A stretch of DNA of 64,000 nt from Bacteroidia bacterium (GCA_016787705.1 JAEUTP010000008.1:744001-808000); one strand, 5' to 3'; shown: positions 44,025 to 52,639, counted from the first letter of the stretch. A program made the numbers and translations. The notes: generated from the letters alone by a model not told the origin.

Positions 44025-44463
44025 TATATTTGAAAAACCGGCACACCGTGCCACTATTTTAGTGAATCTGGCAACGCTTTTATGATTGCCCTATTTACGA
44101 TTATTGTTTGGCTGATAAGTGTTAACTATTTTCATTATTCAGACACCGGGCAATTGATAATTAATAACGCCACAACTACTGTTACATTTCTAATGGTTTT
44201 TCTTATTCAGAGCATCCAAAATAAAGACTCGTACGCATTAAAAAAATGACTTGGTTGCAGCTTTAAACGGGTCAAGCAACCGTTTAATTGATGCAGAAGA
44301 TCTGGCAGAAGAAGATTTGGCTACCTAAGGTAACTATTAGTGAACACTTGCCGAAATGGCAAAAAAAGAGAAACACTTATTCGTTTCTCATTCTATCGAA
44401 TAAGCAATGGAACTTCATAAAACAAAATATAAAAAACAAAATAATGGTATCAAAAATCAGTAA
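43993..44463 (+). pseudogene. Decayed low-affinity iron permease-family gene
   Basis: Three frame pieces join into one protein: 'MKMPERKKSNNIFEKPAHRAT' with 'LVNLATLL' (from 43993, stop at about 44082), 'LFTIIVWLISVNYFHYSDTG' and 'ATTTVTFLMVFLIQSIQNKD' (second frame, to about 44250), and 'DLVAALNGSSNRLIDAEDLA' (third frame). The last frame goes on across four nonsense codons to 'LAEMAKKEKHLFVSHSIE'. The order is that of low-affinity iron permease (PF04120) proteins. Frameshifts lie at a T-run near 44078-44083 and an A-run near 44241-44246. Two are homopolymer-sited, but the four stops mean real decay. The remaining 44464-44610 holds nothing recognisable. Confidence 0.75.
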
Positions 44464-44610
44464 AAATTGGCATGCAAAACACAAAATATCAAAGAATGCC
44501 AAACTAAAACAAAGAATTAAATAGTATCTTGCATATCAACAAAACAGCAATTACCGTTCGATTCATGATAAACTGCTATTAAAGACCCGTTAAGGACAAT
44601 TACGTAAATA

Positions 44611-45339
44611 ATGACTACTGAATATCTTATATACTTTACACTTCTTGCAATTGTAGCAGAAATTTTGGGTACAGTTGGCGGATTTGGTTCTTCTTTATTT
44701 TTTGTTCCGGTAGCTGGCTTTTTTCTCGACTTCCATTCCGTATTAGGAGTTACAGCACTCTTTCATTTAGCCAGCAATATTTCAAAGATCACTTTATTTA
44801 AAAATGGCTTTGATAAAAAATTAATTTTGAATATTGGTGTTCCTTCTGTAATTTTTGTTATCATTGGCGCATATCTCAGTAAATTTTTCAATAATCATCT
44901 TTTAGAGATCGTACTCGCTGTTTTTCTAATTAGCATCAGTCTCATATTGTTTGTTTTTAAAAAACTGGTTTTAAAGCCAACACTTATTAATTCGATCAGT
45001 GGCGGAATTGTATCTGGGCTAACCGCAGGGCTATTAGGCACAGGTGGGGCAATTAGAGGGCTTACATTAGCTGCATTCAATCTTAACAAAAATGTTTTTA
45101 TAGCTACATCTGCTGTCATAGATCTGGGGATTGATCTCAGTAGGAGTATTGTTTACATTTCCAATGGTTATGTACACAAACACGACCTTTATCTAATTCC
45201 AATTCTGATGGCCGTTGGTTTTTCTGGCACCTATGTTGGAAAAAAACTGCTCACCTATTTTTCTGAATCCCAGTTTAAAGCAACAACATTAATACTTGTT
45301 TTCACCATTGGGGTAATTGCCCTGATAAGACAATTATGA
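44611..45339 (+). CDS. TSUP-family (TauE/SafE) membrane transporter
   Basis: 242 residues with seven or eight membrane helices in two halves. 'ILGTVGGFGSSLFFVPVAGFF' is the N-terminal G-G-F-G-S-S motif and 'GIVSGLTAGLLGTGGAIRGLTLAA' the matching G-L-x-x-G-L-x-G-x-G-G of the second half. Family members move sulfite, sulfonates or organic acids across the inner membrane. The substrate is not evident here. Its stop codon lies inside the distal dyad of the next promoter. Confidence 0.88.
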   Translation: MTTEYLIYFTLLAIVAEILGTVGGFGSSLFFVPVAGFFLDFHSVLGVTALFHLASNISKITLFKNGFDKKLILNIGVPSVIFVIIGAYLSKFFNNHLLEIVLAVFLISISLILFVFKKLVLKPTLINSISGGIVSGLTAGLLGTGGAIRGLTLAAFNLNKNVFIATSAVIDLGIDLSRSIVYISNGYVHKHDLYLIPILMAVGFSGTYVGKKLLTYFSESQFKATTLILVFTIGVIALIRQL

Positions 45340-45401
45340 TCAAAGTCATTTTCTTAGCTATTTAAGCTCATATTTATTTAGAAGACAACAGAATAGTTTT
45401 G
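45336..45401 (+). promoter_or_regulatory. Tandem dyad promoter of the ATP-cone nuclease operon
   Basis: The distal dyad ATGATCAAAGTCAT (45336-45349) is intact; the proximal one (CTATTTAAGCTCAT, 45358-45371) keeps only the right half. A perfect TAnnTTTG box, TAGTTTTG, begins at 45394, 51.5 bp from the distal and 29.5 bp from the proximal centre. The ATG at 45482 is 81 bases away. Confidence 0.6.
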
Positions 45402-45481
45402 ATTAAAATGCTGTTACATGAAACAATTTAATTGGTTCATTAATAATTACAGGCTTAATTAAATTCTTATAAAATAATTTC

Positions 45482-46357
45482 ATGAAAGATGTTTTTATAA
45501 CAAAAGCTTCCGGCGAAAAAAGTAAATTTTCAGAGGAGAAAATCCGCAGATCGCTACAAAGAACGGGCGCCAACAACGAAAAGATAAATTCTATCATTAA
45601 CGAAATTTCTTCGAAGCTTTATGAAGGCATAACAACAAAAAAAATCTACCGCTTGGCTTTTGATCTATTAAAAAATGATTCCCGTCATGTTGCGGCACGT
45701 TATCATCTTAAAAACGCTATTATGGAATTAGGACCTTCCGGTTTTCCATTCGAAAGATTTTTTGCAGAAATATTAAACTGCCAGAATTATAAAACTAAGG
45801 TTGGACAAATTGAACAGGGTAAATGTGTTACACACGAAATTGATGTGATTGCAGAAAAAGATGATTCTGTTTTTATGATAGAGTGTAAATTCCATAATCA
45901 TCAGGGTAAATTCAACGATGTTCAAGTGCCATTATATATTCAATCAAGATTTAAAGATATTGAAGAACAATGGTTAAAATTAAAATCTCATAAAGATAAA
46001 ATTCATCAGGCATGGGTAGTAACAAACACGCGCTTTTCAACTGATGCTATTTGTTATGGAGCCTGCGCGGGGCTTACCCTTATTGGATGGGATTACCCTT
46101 TAAATGGTGGAATTAAGGATCTGATTGATAATTTGGGTCTTTATCCTCTAACTTGCCTGACATCTTTAACACGCATCGATAAACAACGACTTCTAGATAA
46201 GAACATTGTATTATGTAAAGAGATATACAATGATCCAAATGTGTTACAACTTGCCGGGGTAAAGCCAAACAGGATCAATACCGTAATTAAAGAAGCACAA
46301 CAACTTTGCGAACATTTATTAAATAATCACATCCATGCAGAAAACGAAAACAAATAA
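45482..46357 (+). CDS. ATP-cone domain fused to Mrr-like restriction endonuclease domain
   Basis: 291 residues. Residues 1-85 are an ATP-cone ('ITKASGEKSKFSEEKIRRSLQ', 'GITTKKIYRLAFDLL'), the nucleotide sensor of NrdR and ribonucleotide reductases. Residues 95-225 hold a PD-(D/E)xK fold of Mrr type: 'GPSGFPFERFFAEIL', then E-I-D-V-I-A and 'DSVFMIECKFHNH' with the E-C-K catalytic pair. A C-terminal helical part has Cys/His residues. It may cut or bind nucleic acid in an ATP-dependent manner. It overlaps the beta-CASP gene by 23 bases and is under a stress-type promoter, not in a restriction locus with a methylase. Confidence 0.88.
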   Translation: MKDVFITKASGEKSKFSEEKIRRSLQRTGANNEKINSIINEISSKLYEGITTKKIYRLAFDLLKNDSRHVAARYHLKNAIMELGPSGFPFERFFAEILNCQNYKTKVGQIEQGKCVTHEIDVIAEKDDSVFMIECKFHNHQGKFNDVQVPLYIQSRFKDIEEQWLKLKSHKDKIHQAWVVTNTRFSTDAICYGACAGLTLIGWDYPLNGGIKDLIDNLGLYPLTCLTSLTRIDKQRLLDKNIVLCKEIYNDPNVLQLAGVKPNRINTVIKEAQQLCEHLLNNHIHAENENK

Positions 46358-47714
46358 AATTAAAATTCAGTTCTTAGGAGCGGCGGGCACGGTAACCGGT
46401 TCAAAATATCTGGTGGAAGCAGACAATAAAAAAATACTGGTAGATTGCGGTCTCTTCCAAGGCTTAAAAGAATTAAGGCAACGAAATTGGGATAAGATGC
46501 CCTTTGATGTTTCAGAGATCGATTTTGTATTGTTGACACATGGACACCTGGACCATGTGGGCTATTTGCCATTATTGGTAAAACAGGGCTTTAAAAATAA
46601 TATTTATGGAACAACACCAACTATAGAGCTAGCAAAATTAATTTTATTAGACAGTGCAAAGATTCAGGAGGAAGACGCAAATAGGGCAAATATTTTTAAG
46701 TATTCGAAACACAAACCTGCTAAACCACTTTATAGTTATAAAGAGGCCGAAGCTGCCTTTCCCTTATTCAATTCTATACCCGTTGATAAATGGATAGATG
46801 TTGATCCAAATATATCTTTCAGGTTTCAATATAATGGCCATATTTTGGGCGCCTGCTTTATTGAGTTAAAATTAAACGGAAAGTTAATTGTATTCTCTGG
46901 TGATATAGGGCGCCCGGAAGATCCTTTACTTCGTGAGCCTGCTAAACCTAAATTAGCAGATGCAATTATAATCGAGGCTACCTATGGAAACCGACTTCAT
47001 CCACCAAACGCAAAACACTTGCTGGCAAATGAAATTAATAAAGCTGTACAACGTTCAGGAACAATTATTATTCCAAGTTTTGCAGTTGAGCGTACGCAAT
47101 TATTAATGTTCCTGCTTTGGCAACTTAAAACAGAAAAGAAAATTCCTTTACTTCCAATTTATATGGATAGTCCGATGGGTACACATGTGTTGGAAATTTT
47201 TCACCATAATATGGATTGGCATAAACTAACACTGGAAGAATCGGTACAAATGTGTAGTGAAATTAAAATTGTGAGTGACGAAAAAGAGACCGATGTATTG
47301 GTTAAGGATAAAACTGCCAAAATTATTATTGCAAGTAGCGGAATGGCAACTGGCGGAAGGGTGCTGTCTTATTTTGAAAAATATCTTGGCGATCCAACTG
47401 CAACTATATTATTGGCAGGCTACCAGAGCGAAGGAACAAGAGGCAGGGCTTTATTGGATGGCGCAAAAGAAATAAAAATGCGTGGTAAGTTTTGGCCGGT
47501 TAAAGCTAATATATCAATGATTGATGGTTTATCCGCTCATGCAGACCAAAACGAACTTTTAGCCTGGTTAAACAGAATCGTAAATGAACCATCACAACTA
47601 TTTGTTACGCATGGCGAAAAAGAGTCTCTAAGTACATTGGCAGAAAAGATAAGGGAAGAATATAATTGGAATGTTGGCATTCCACAATTAAATCAAGTTA
47701 TTGAATTACATTGA
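46335..47714 (+). CDS. Beta-CASP metallo-beta-lactamase (RNase-like)
   Basis: 459 residues. MBL motifs: 'LLTHGHLDHVGYLP' (H-x-H-x-D-H), 'NGHILGACFIEL', 'FSGDIGRPEDPLL'; then the beta-CASP domain ('EATYGNRLHPP', 'PSFAVERTQLLMFLL') and the C-terminal Zn-dependent RNA-specificity part ('ASSGMATGGRVLSYFEKYL' and 'GLSAHADQNELLAWL', 'FVTHGEKESL'). This set matches KH-less aCPSF/RNase J-like RNA exo- or endonucleases. The gene overlaps the ATP-cone nuclease and ends in the start codon of the dehydrogenase. Confidence 0.92.
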   Translation: MQKTKTNKIKIQFLGAAGTVTGSKYLVEADNKKILVDCGLFQGLKELRQRNWDKMPFDVSEIDFVLLTHGHLDHVGYLPLLVKQGFKNNIYGTTPTIELAKLILLDSAKIQEEDANRANIFKYSKHKPAKPLYSYKEAEAAFPLFNSIPVDKWIDVDPNISFRFQYNGHILGACFIELKLNGKLIVFSGDIGRPEDPLLREPAKPKLADAIIIEATYGNRLHPPNAKHLLANEINKAVQRSGTIIIPSFAVERTQLLMFLLWQLKTEKKIPLLPIYMDSPMGTHVLEIFHHNMDWHKLTLEESVQMCSEIKIVSDEKETDVLVKDKTAKIIIASSGMATGGRVLSYFEKYLGDPTATILLAGYQSEGTRGRALLDGAKEIKMRGKFWPVKANISMIDGLSAHADQNELLAWLNRIVNEPSQLFVTHGEKESLSTLAEKIREEYNWNVGIPQLNQVIELH

Positions 47715-48700
47715 AAGTAGCGGTTTATAGCGCCCATGATTTTGAGTTGCCTTACCTCGAAAAGGCGATATCTAAAGATCACTCCGTTACATATACAAAA
47801 CATGAATTAAGTGATGTTACTATTTATTTTTCACAAGGCTGTGATGCAGTAGCATTGTTTACATCAGATAAAGCGGATGAAGGTGTACTGGAAAAACTCA
47901 ACGCTATTGGCATAAAAAATATAGTTTTGCGTTCGGTTGGTTTTGATCATGTAGATCTTATTAAAGCAAAAGAATTAGGTATGCGAATAGCAAATGTTCC
48001 AGCCTATTCACCATATTCAGTAGCAGAGCATGCTGTAACATTGTTAACGGCCATCAACCGAAAATTAATTCAATCAAGAGCATTAATTAATAAAAATGAT
48101 TTTAGATTGGACGGATTAACTGGTTTTGATTTACACGAAAAAACAGTGGGTATAATTGGTTTAGGAAAGATAGGCGAAATATTTGCAAAAATAATGAATG
48201 GTTTTGGTTGTAAACTACTTTGCTATGATCCACATTTAAAGCAAAGCGATAATTACTCTTTTAAAATTGAAAATGTTAGTCTTAAAAAATTGTGTGCAGA
48301 GTCCGACATTATTTCTATTCATTGTCCATTAAATAAATATACAAAACACTTGCTGAACGCTTCGGTGTTTTCATTAATGAAAAAAGGAATTTACATCATA
48401 AATACAGCACGCGGTGCAATTATTAAAACCGAAGATCTTTTTACATTTTTGGATAATGATTTAATTGGAGGTCTTGGCCTTGATGTATATGAATTTGAAA
48501 AAGGTTTGTTTTTTCACGATCACAGCAAAGATGGTGTTAAAGATGCAATTCTGCAAAAACTACGTGCTTATCCAAACGTTTTAATTACAGGGCACCAGGC
48601 CTTCTTAACCGAAACGGCCTTAAAAAACATTGCCGATACTACGGCATACAACCTTAGTTGTTTTGAAAAGGAAATTCCTTGTAAAAATATTATACTATAA
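47711..48700 (+). CDS. ldhA: D-2-hydroxyacid dehydrogenase (D-lactate dehydrogenase-like)
   Basis: 329 residues starting with TTG at 47711, which overlaps the TGA of the previous gene (47712-47714); the same frame has no better start. The NAD-binding loop 'GIIGLGKIGEIFAKIM' (G-x-G-x-x-G), the catalytic Arg in 'NTARGAI', Glu in 'LDVYEFEK' and His in 'ITGHQAFLT' are visible. The protein is nearest to fermentative D-lactate dehydrogenase (pyruvate to D-lactate). This fits fermentation at low oxygen under a common promoter with the nuclease genes. Confidence 0.88.
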   Translation: MKVAVYSAHDFELPYLEKAISKDHSVTYTKHELSDVTIYFSQGCDAVALFTSDKADEGVLEKLNAIGIKNIVLRSVGFDHVDLIKAKELGMRIANVPAYSPYSVAEHAVTLLTAINRKLIQSRALINKNDFRLDGLTGFDLHEKTVGIIGLGKIGEIFAKIMNGFGCKLLCYDPHLKQSDNYSFKIENVSLKKLCAESDIISIHCPLNKYTKHLLNASVFSLMKKGIYIINTARGAIIKTEDLFTFLDNDLIGGLGLDVYEFEKGLFFHDHSKDGVKDAILQKLRAYPNVLITGHQAFLTETALKNIADTTAYNLSCFEKEIPCKNIIL

Positions 48701-48723
48701 ATTGTTTTTTACGCTACATATAA

Positions 48724-48789
48724 ATGATGTTGATCATATCAATGAATGATGAGTCTCATTACAAGTAAATCTCTAACATTCTATCTTTG
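48724..48789 (+). promoter_or_regulatory. Tandem dyad promoter of the usp/ytfI-like/ytfJ operon
   Basis: Dyads ATGATGTTGATCAT (48724-48737, perfect) and ATGATGAGTCTCAT (48746-48759) are 22 bp apart. The perfect box TATCTTTG starts at 48782, which is 51.5 and 29.5 bp from the centres. The ATG of the universal stress gene is 23 bases beyond. This is the clearest copy of the shared array. Confidence 0.75.
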
Positions 48790-48811
48790 ATAAAAATATT
48801 AACCTGTTTTT

Positions 48812-49711
48812 ATGAAAGTAAATCCAATAAAAAGAATATTAACGCCAACGGATTTTTCAAAAAATGGAAATCTGGCAGTTAAACAAGCGGCATCTATGGC
48901 AAGTAAACATAAAGCTGAGCTATATATATTGCATGCTGTAGAAATTCCTGTGTCAGCATTTAATGTTTACAGTTACGATATGGTGCAAGAAGATATTTCT
49001 GGTATTACAAAAACTGCACAAAATAAACTCAACGAAATTGTTACTCAAATTAACAAAGAGTTTAGCATTGCTGTTAAAGCAATTTGTTCAACCGGCAATC
49101 CTGCACAGGCAATCAGGGCTGCTGTAACTAATAAAAAAATAGATGTGGTTGTAATGGGCACACATGGTGCGCATGGTTTTAACGAACATTTTGCAGGAAG
49201 CAACGCACAAAAAACAGTTTCACTTTGCTCTTGCCCAGTTATTACCTTCCAGTTAAATGCAAAAAGAACGGGTTTTAATAATATAGTACTGCCAATTGAC
49301 GATTGCTTTGAATCAAGACAAAAAGTTGATTTTACAATTGCCCTTGCAAAAAAGTACAATTCGAAAATGCATATCCTTGGTGTTACAGATCAAAGCTTAG
49401 AGTCAGAAATTGAAAAATTCAAAGTAAAATTGGTATCAGTAGAAAAAGCAGCTAAAAAAGCCGGTGTAAATTTTATTACAAAAATTTTAAGAACAAATAA
49501 TTTTGGATTGGAAACCTTGCGTTATGCAAGAAAAGTAAAAGCCGACCTTATTTCGGTATTAACCGACCATGAATCAAAATATGACGGAAAATTCTTAGGT
49601 CTGTTTGCGCAAAAAATAGTTAACCATTCAAAAACTCCGGTATTAAGTATTCACCCGGTAGAATTAGGTGTATACGATCCGGTTTCATTGGCCGGCTCTA
49701 ACTCCAATTAA
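48812..49711 (+). CDS. Universal stress protein, tandem UspA
   Basis: 299 residues. 'RILTPTDFSKNGNLAVKQAASMA' (start of domain 1: T-P-T-D-F-S), 'VVMGTHGAHGFNEHFAGSNAQK' (the ATP-binding G-T-H-G motif) and 'CPVITFQLN' close domain 1. Domain 2 begins at 'FNNIVLPIDDC' (about residue 152) and ends in 'TPVLSIHPVE'. It is cytoplasmic. It has the best tandem dyad promoter and is followed by the YtfI-like and YtfJ-like genes after 14 bases. Confidence 0.93.
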   Translation: MKVNPIKRILTPTDFSKNGNLAVKQAASMASKHKAELYILHAVEIPVSAFNVYSYDMVQEDISGITKTAQNKLNEIVTQINKEFSIAVKAICSTGNPAQAIRAAVTNKKIDVVVMGTHGAHGFNEHFAGSNAQKTVSLCSCPVITFQLNAKRTGFNNIVLPIDDCFESRQKVDFTIALAKKYNSKMHILGVTDQSLESEIEKFKVKLVSVEKAAKKAGVNFITKILRTNNFGLETLRYARKVKADLISVLTDHESKYDGKFLGLFAQKIVNHSKTPVLSIHPVELGVYDPVSLAGSNSN

Positions 49712-49725
49712 CAAAAACGTAATTT

Positions 49726-50226
49726 ATGCTTATTGCATTATGTCTTTTATTAAGTATTGTAACAATAAGCATACTTTATGTTTTCTTTGCACCCTTTTAT
49801 ATTGAAATAAATAGTACAAAGTCTTTATACCGTTTAAGGCTTCACTATTTAGCAAGCATCTCGTTTTTTGTAAATAATGATCCCGAAAAGATGGAACTAA
49901 AAATACTGACATGGAAAAAAGAGTTAAACATCTCTTCTTTAGCAAAAGTCCATGAAAGCGAGAAAAAAATAAAACAGCGAAGCAAACTACCAAAGATTTT
50001 TTTGAAAAAAATTTTGGCGGTTTTAAAAACTTTTAAAATTAATAATTTACAGGTGAACCTTGATTTTGGTGATATGCAGTTAAATGGAATATTGTATCCT
50101 GTTTTTTATTGTCTTGGCCTTAAAATTACCAAACAATTATATATAAATTTTGAAGGCAAGAATTTTATATCAGTCGAAATTGAAAATAGTTTAGCCCGAA
50201 TTAGCTGGGCATACATCACATCATAA
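49726..50226 (+). CDS. DUF2953/YtfI-like membrane-anchored protein
   Basis: 166 residues. A single N-terminal membrane helix ('ALCLLLSIVTISILYVFFAPF') is followed by a beta-rich cytoplasmic or periplasmic domain ('YRLRLHYLASISFFV', a basic linker about residues 80-95, then 'FKINNLQVNLDFGDMQLNGI' and 'FEGKNFISVEIENSLARISW'). The layout resembles DUF2953 (B. subtilis YtfI), and the next gene is a YtfJ-like protein, the same pair as in Bacillus. The role in non-sporulating bacteria is not known. Confidence 0.6.
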   Translation: MLIALCLLLSIVTISILYVFFAPFYIEINSTKSLYRLRLHYLASISFFVNNDPEKMELKILTWKKELNISSLAKVHESEKKIKQRSKLPKIFLKKILAVLKTFKINNLQVNLDFGDMQLNGILYPVFYCLGLKITKQLYINFEGKNFISVEIENSLARISWAYITS

Positions 50227-50243
50227 TATAAATCATAAAATAA

Positions 50244-50606
50244 ATGGAAAATCTAAACGAAATAATTGGAAAAGTGACTGAATTCTTAAAATCAGAAGCA
50301 AGAACGGAAACAATCATAGGCAAACCATTTAAACTTGGCGAATATGATTGTATTCCTGTTATGTCTGTTGGTCTTGGCTTTGGCGGAGGAATGGGCGAAG
50401 GAAAAGATAAAAAAACTGAAAACAATGGCACCGGTGCCGGGGGTGGAGTTGGTATAGGAATGGGGCCGGTAGGCTTTTTGGTTGCTAAAGGCGACGAGAT
50501 ACAATTCGTGCCAACAAAAACTTCGCAAGGGTTAAATGCTGTTTTTGAAAAATTACCCGATTTAATTGAAAAACTCAGTGATAAATTTAAAAAAGAAAAA
50601 GTTTAA
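50244..50606 (+). CDS. ytfJ: GerW/YtfJ-like protein
   Basis: 120 residues. 'VGKPFKLGEYDCIPVMSVGLGF' in shortened form: G-K-P-F then I-P-V-x-x-V-x-x-G-F-G; a glycine-rich stretch ('GGGVGIGMGPVGFLV') and 'VAKGDEIQFVP'. These are the GerW/YtfJ signatures. In Bacillus the protein is linked to germination, but homologues occur widely in bacteria without spores. It is co-transcribed with a YtfI-like gene and a universal stress gene here. Confidence 0.88.
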   Translation: MENLNEIIGKVTEFLKSEARTETIIGKPFKLGEYDCIPVMSVGLGFGGGMGEGKDKKTENNGTGAGGGVGIGMGPVGFLVAKGDEIQFVPTKTSQGLNAVFEKLPDLIEKLSDKFKKEKV

Positions 50607-50629
50607 TCTTCCATTAATTTTATATGCAT

Positions 50630-50998
50630 TAGATCGAATTAAAAAAAAGCATCGTGTCATTGCTCGACAATGGAATTTTACAAATACATTTTAAACCGCG
50701 TGCTGAAATTCTATTGTCTGACGCGGTATTGATCGTAGAAGCGATGGAAAAAGTGGGTAAAGGAATATCCTATATCAATTGATGCAGGAGAATTTGTAAA
50801 TGTTGACCAGAAAGTAAGATTATTTTCCGCAAGTGAAGACAGCAATATTTTCACTATTGCTGATGCGATTGCGTATTACTCATTCAAAAATTAATTGCCG
50901 ATTTTTGCATTAAAAATAATAAACCAAAAGTTCCAACGCGCGCATTTACAATAAAAAAGCAAGCTACAGCCTGGCTTAAAACTTTTATACTAAATAAA
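50630..50998 (+). pseudogene. Frameshifted STAS-like (SpoIIAA-type) protein
   Basis: Four pieces in changing frames add up to one small protein: 'IELKK' near 50632, 'SIVSLLDNGILQIHFKPRAE', 'ILLSDAVLIVEAMEKVGKG' (to about 50768), 'YPISIDAGEFVNVDQKVRLF' with 'TIADAIAYYSF' (to about 50890), and 'KLIADFCIKNNKPKVPTRAF' with 'ATAWLKTF' (to 50998). Its ends match the intact STAS-like protein at 58022 ('PTKMF', 'AKKWLQQFL'). At least three frame changes, two near A-runs, separate the pieces. The gene is dead unless the assembly is at fault. Confidence 0.65.
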
Positions 50999-50999
50999 T

Positions 51000-51476
51000 T
51001 TAATTATTATCTGTCAAATGCCATTCGGCCCAACATGTTGATGTTTCAAACAACTTCAAAGAAAACAGAGCAGCTTGTTCACTCCCAGTATTTTGCAGAC
51101 GACGCTTTATTTCCAGTAATAAATTCTCACATGAAGGTTGGAATGGAACAGTTATAATTTTATCAAATTCCATTTTTAAAAAATGGTATATATTTTCCGG
51201 CGTCTTTCTATTAATTATTAATGCATGGTCAAACTCATTAATTACTTCCAGTTGCACTATCTTTTTTATTTTTTTAAAATCTACAACTAAACCATCTGCG
51301 GGGTGGCCGTTTTCTTTTAATGGCAAGCCTAAATAGGTCACTTGTAATATATATGAGTGCCCATGAATATTCCTGCAGGGGCCATCATAATTTAAGAGGG
51401 CGTGCGCCATTTCAAATCTAAATTCTTTGGTAACACGTATTTTCTCACTTTTATTTTCTAATGGCGTATTCATCAC
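51000..51476 (-). CDS. queD: 6-carboxytetrahydropterin synthase / PTPS family
   Basis: 158 residues. 'FRFEMAHALLNYDGPCRNIHGHSYIL' gives here the first zinc His in M-A-H, the catalytic-type Cys and the H-G-H pair; 'VVDFKKIKKIV' and 'EFDHALIIN' are conserved strands; 'PTCENLL'-like Glu is present in 'PSCENLLLEI'. QueD makes the queuosine precursor; related PTPS enzymes make pterin cofactors. It ends a run of aromatic catabolism genes, so pterin for a phenylalanine hydroxylase is another possibility. It starts 5 bases after hppD stops. Confidence 0.85.
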   Translation of the reverse strand: MMNTPLENKSEKIRVTKEFRFEMAHALLNYDGPCRNIHGHSYILQVTYLGLPLKENGHPADGLVVDFKKIKKIVQLEVINEFDHALIINRKTPENIYHFLKMEFDKIITVPFQPSCENLLLEIKRRLQNTGSEQAALFSLKLFETSTCWAEWHLTDNN

Positions 51477-51481
51477 AGTTG

Positions 51482-52639
51482 TTATAACGTTCCGCGCTTT
51501 GCCTGTTCTGCTTCTATACTTTCAAACAAGGCCTGAAAATTTCCTTTGCCAAAAGATCTCGCTCCCTTTCTTTGTATTATTTCAAAAAAAACAGTCGGAC
51601 GGTCTTCAACCGGTTTTGTAAATATTTGCAGTAAATATCCTTCTTCATCCCTATCAACCATAATGCCCCATTTTTTTAATTCCTGCAGATCCTCTTTAAT
51701 AGTTCCAACCCTGCTGGCAACGGTATCATAATATGTACCCGGTACGTATAAAAATTCAACGCCCCTTTTTCTCATTTCAGAAACCGTAAAAACAATATCA
51801 TCTGTAGCTACCGCAATATGCTGACAGCCCGGCCCTCGATAAAAATCAAGATATTCTTCTATTTGCGATTTCTTTTTACCATTGGCGGGTTCGTTGATCG
51901 GAAATTTTATCCTTCCATTGCCATTACTCATTACCTTGCTCATTAAAGCTGTGTATTCGGTTGAAATATCTTTATCATCAAAGGTTACCAGGTTCATAAA
52001 TCCCATAACCTCTTCATAAAATTGTGACCATTTATTCATGGCTCCCAGCTCAACATTACCTACCATGTGATCAATATATTTTAAACCTGTTGGTACAGGA
52101 TGATATTCTGTTTTCCATTTCTGAAAACCCGGCATAAATAAACCTTTGTAGTTTTTTCGCTCAATAAACATATGTATCGTATCACCATAAGTATGTATAC
52201 CCGACTTTACAATTTGGCCATTACCATCTTTAAGAGTAGTTGGTTGTAAAAAAGGTTTTGCTCCCCTTTTTACTGTTTCATTAAAGGCAGCCGTTGCATC
52301 GTCTACCCATAATGCAATTGTTTTAACGCCATCACCATGTTTTCTGATATGATGTGAGATCTCGCTATCCGGATCAAATGGTGATGTCAATACTAATCGT
52401 ATTTTATCCTGCACCAGTACATAAGAACATTTATCGCGAGAACCTGTTTCCAAACCGCAATAAGCAAGTTCCTGGAATCCAAAAGCAGTTTTGTAATAAT
52501 GTGCTGCCTGTTTTGCATTTCCTACATATAACTCTACATAATCTGTTCCGTTAATCGGTAAAAAATCTTTCGCTTTGTCAAATAATTTTTCTCCTGAATA
52601 TTCAAAATCTTTAATTGTACTTAAGTCTGTTGTTCCCAT
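51482..52639 (-). CDS. hppD: 4-hydroxyphenylpyruvate dioxygenase
   Basis: 385 residues with two glyoxalase-like halves. The iron ligands are His in 'DHMVGNV', His in 'CQHIAVATDDI' and Glu in 'VFFEIIQRKGARSFGKGNF' shortened to F-F-E-I-I-Q-R-K. HppD converts 4-hydroxyphenylpyruvate to homogentisate, using oxygen, in tyrosine degradation. The product is the substrate of the next gene upstream in the run, hmgA, 11 bases away. Confidence 0.96.
   Translation of the reverse strand: MGTTDLSTIKDFEYSGEKLFDKAKDFLPINGTDYVELYVGNAKQAAHYYKTAFGFQELAYCGLETGSRDKCSYVLVQDKIRLVLTSPFDPDSEISHHIRKHGDGVKTIALWVDDATAAFNETVKRGAKPFLQPTTLKDGNGQIVKSGIHTYGDTIHMFIERKNYKGLFMPGFQKWKTEYHPVPTGLKYIDHMVGNVELGAMNKWSQFYEEVMGFMNLVTFDDKDISTEYTALMSKVMSNGNGRIKFPINEPANGKKKSQIEEYLDFYRGPGCQHIAVATDDIVFTVSEMRKRGVEFLYVPGTYYDTVASRVGTIKEDLQELKKWGIMVDRDEEGYLLQIFTKPVEDRPTVFFEIIQRKGARSFGKGNFQALFESIEAEQAKRGTL

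Noticed and set aside
44288..44524. Open frame of 78 codons
   Set aside because: It overlaps the decayed iron permease in another frame and has a Lys-rich composition typical of A/T-rich noise.
45482..46357. Restriction-modification locus
   Set aside because: The Mrr-like domain is joined to an ATP-cone and no methylase or specificity gene is present within many kilobases.
50244..50606. Evidence for sporulation
   Set aside because: GerW/YtfJ-type proteins are common in non-spore-formers and every other gene points to Bacteroidota.
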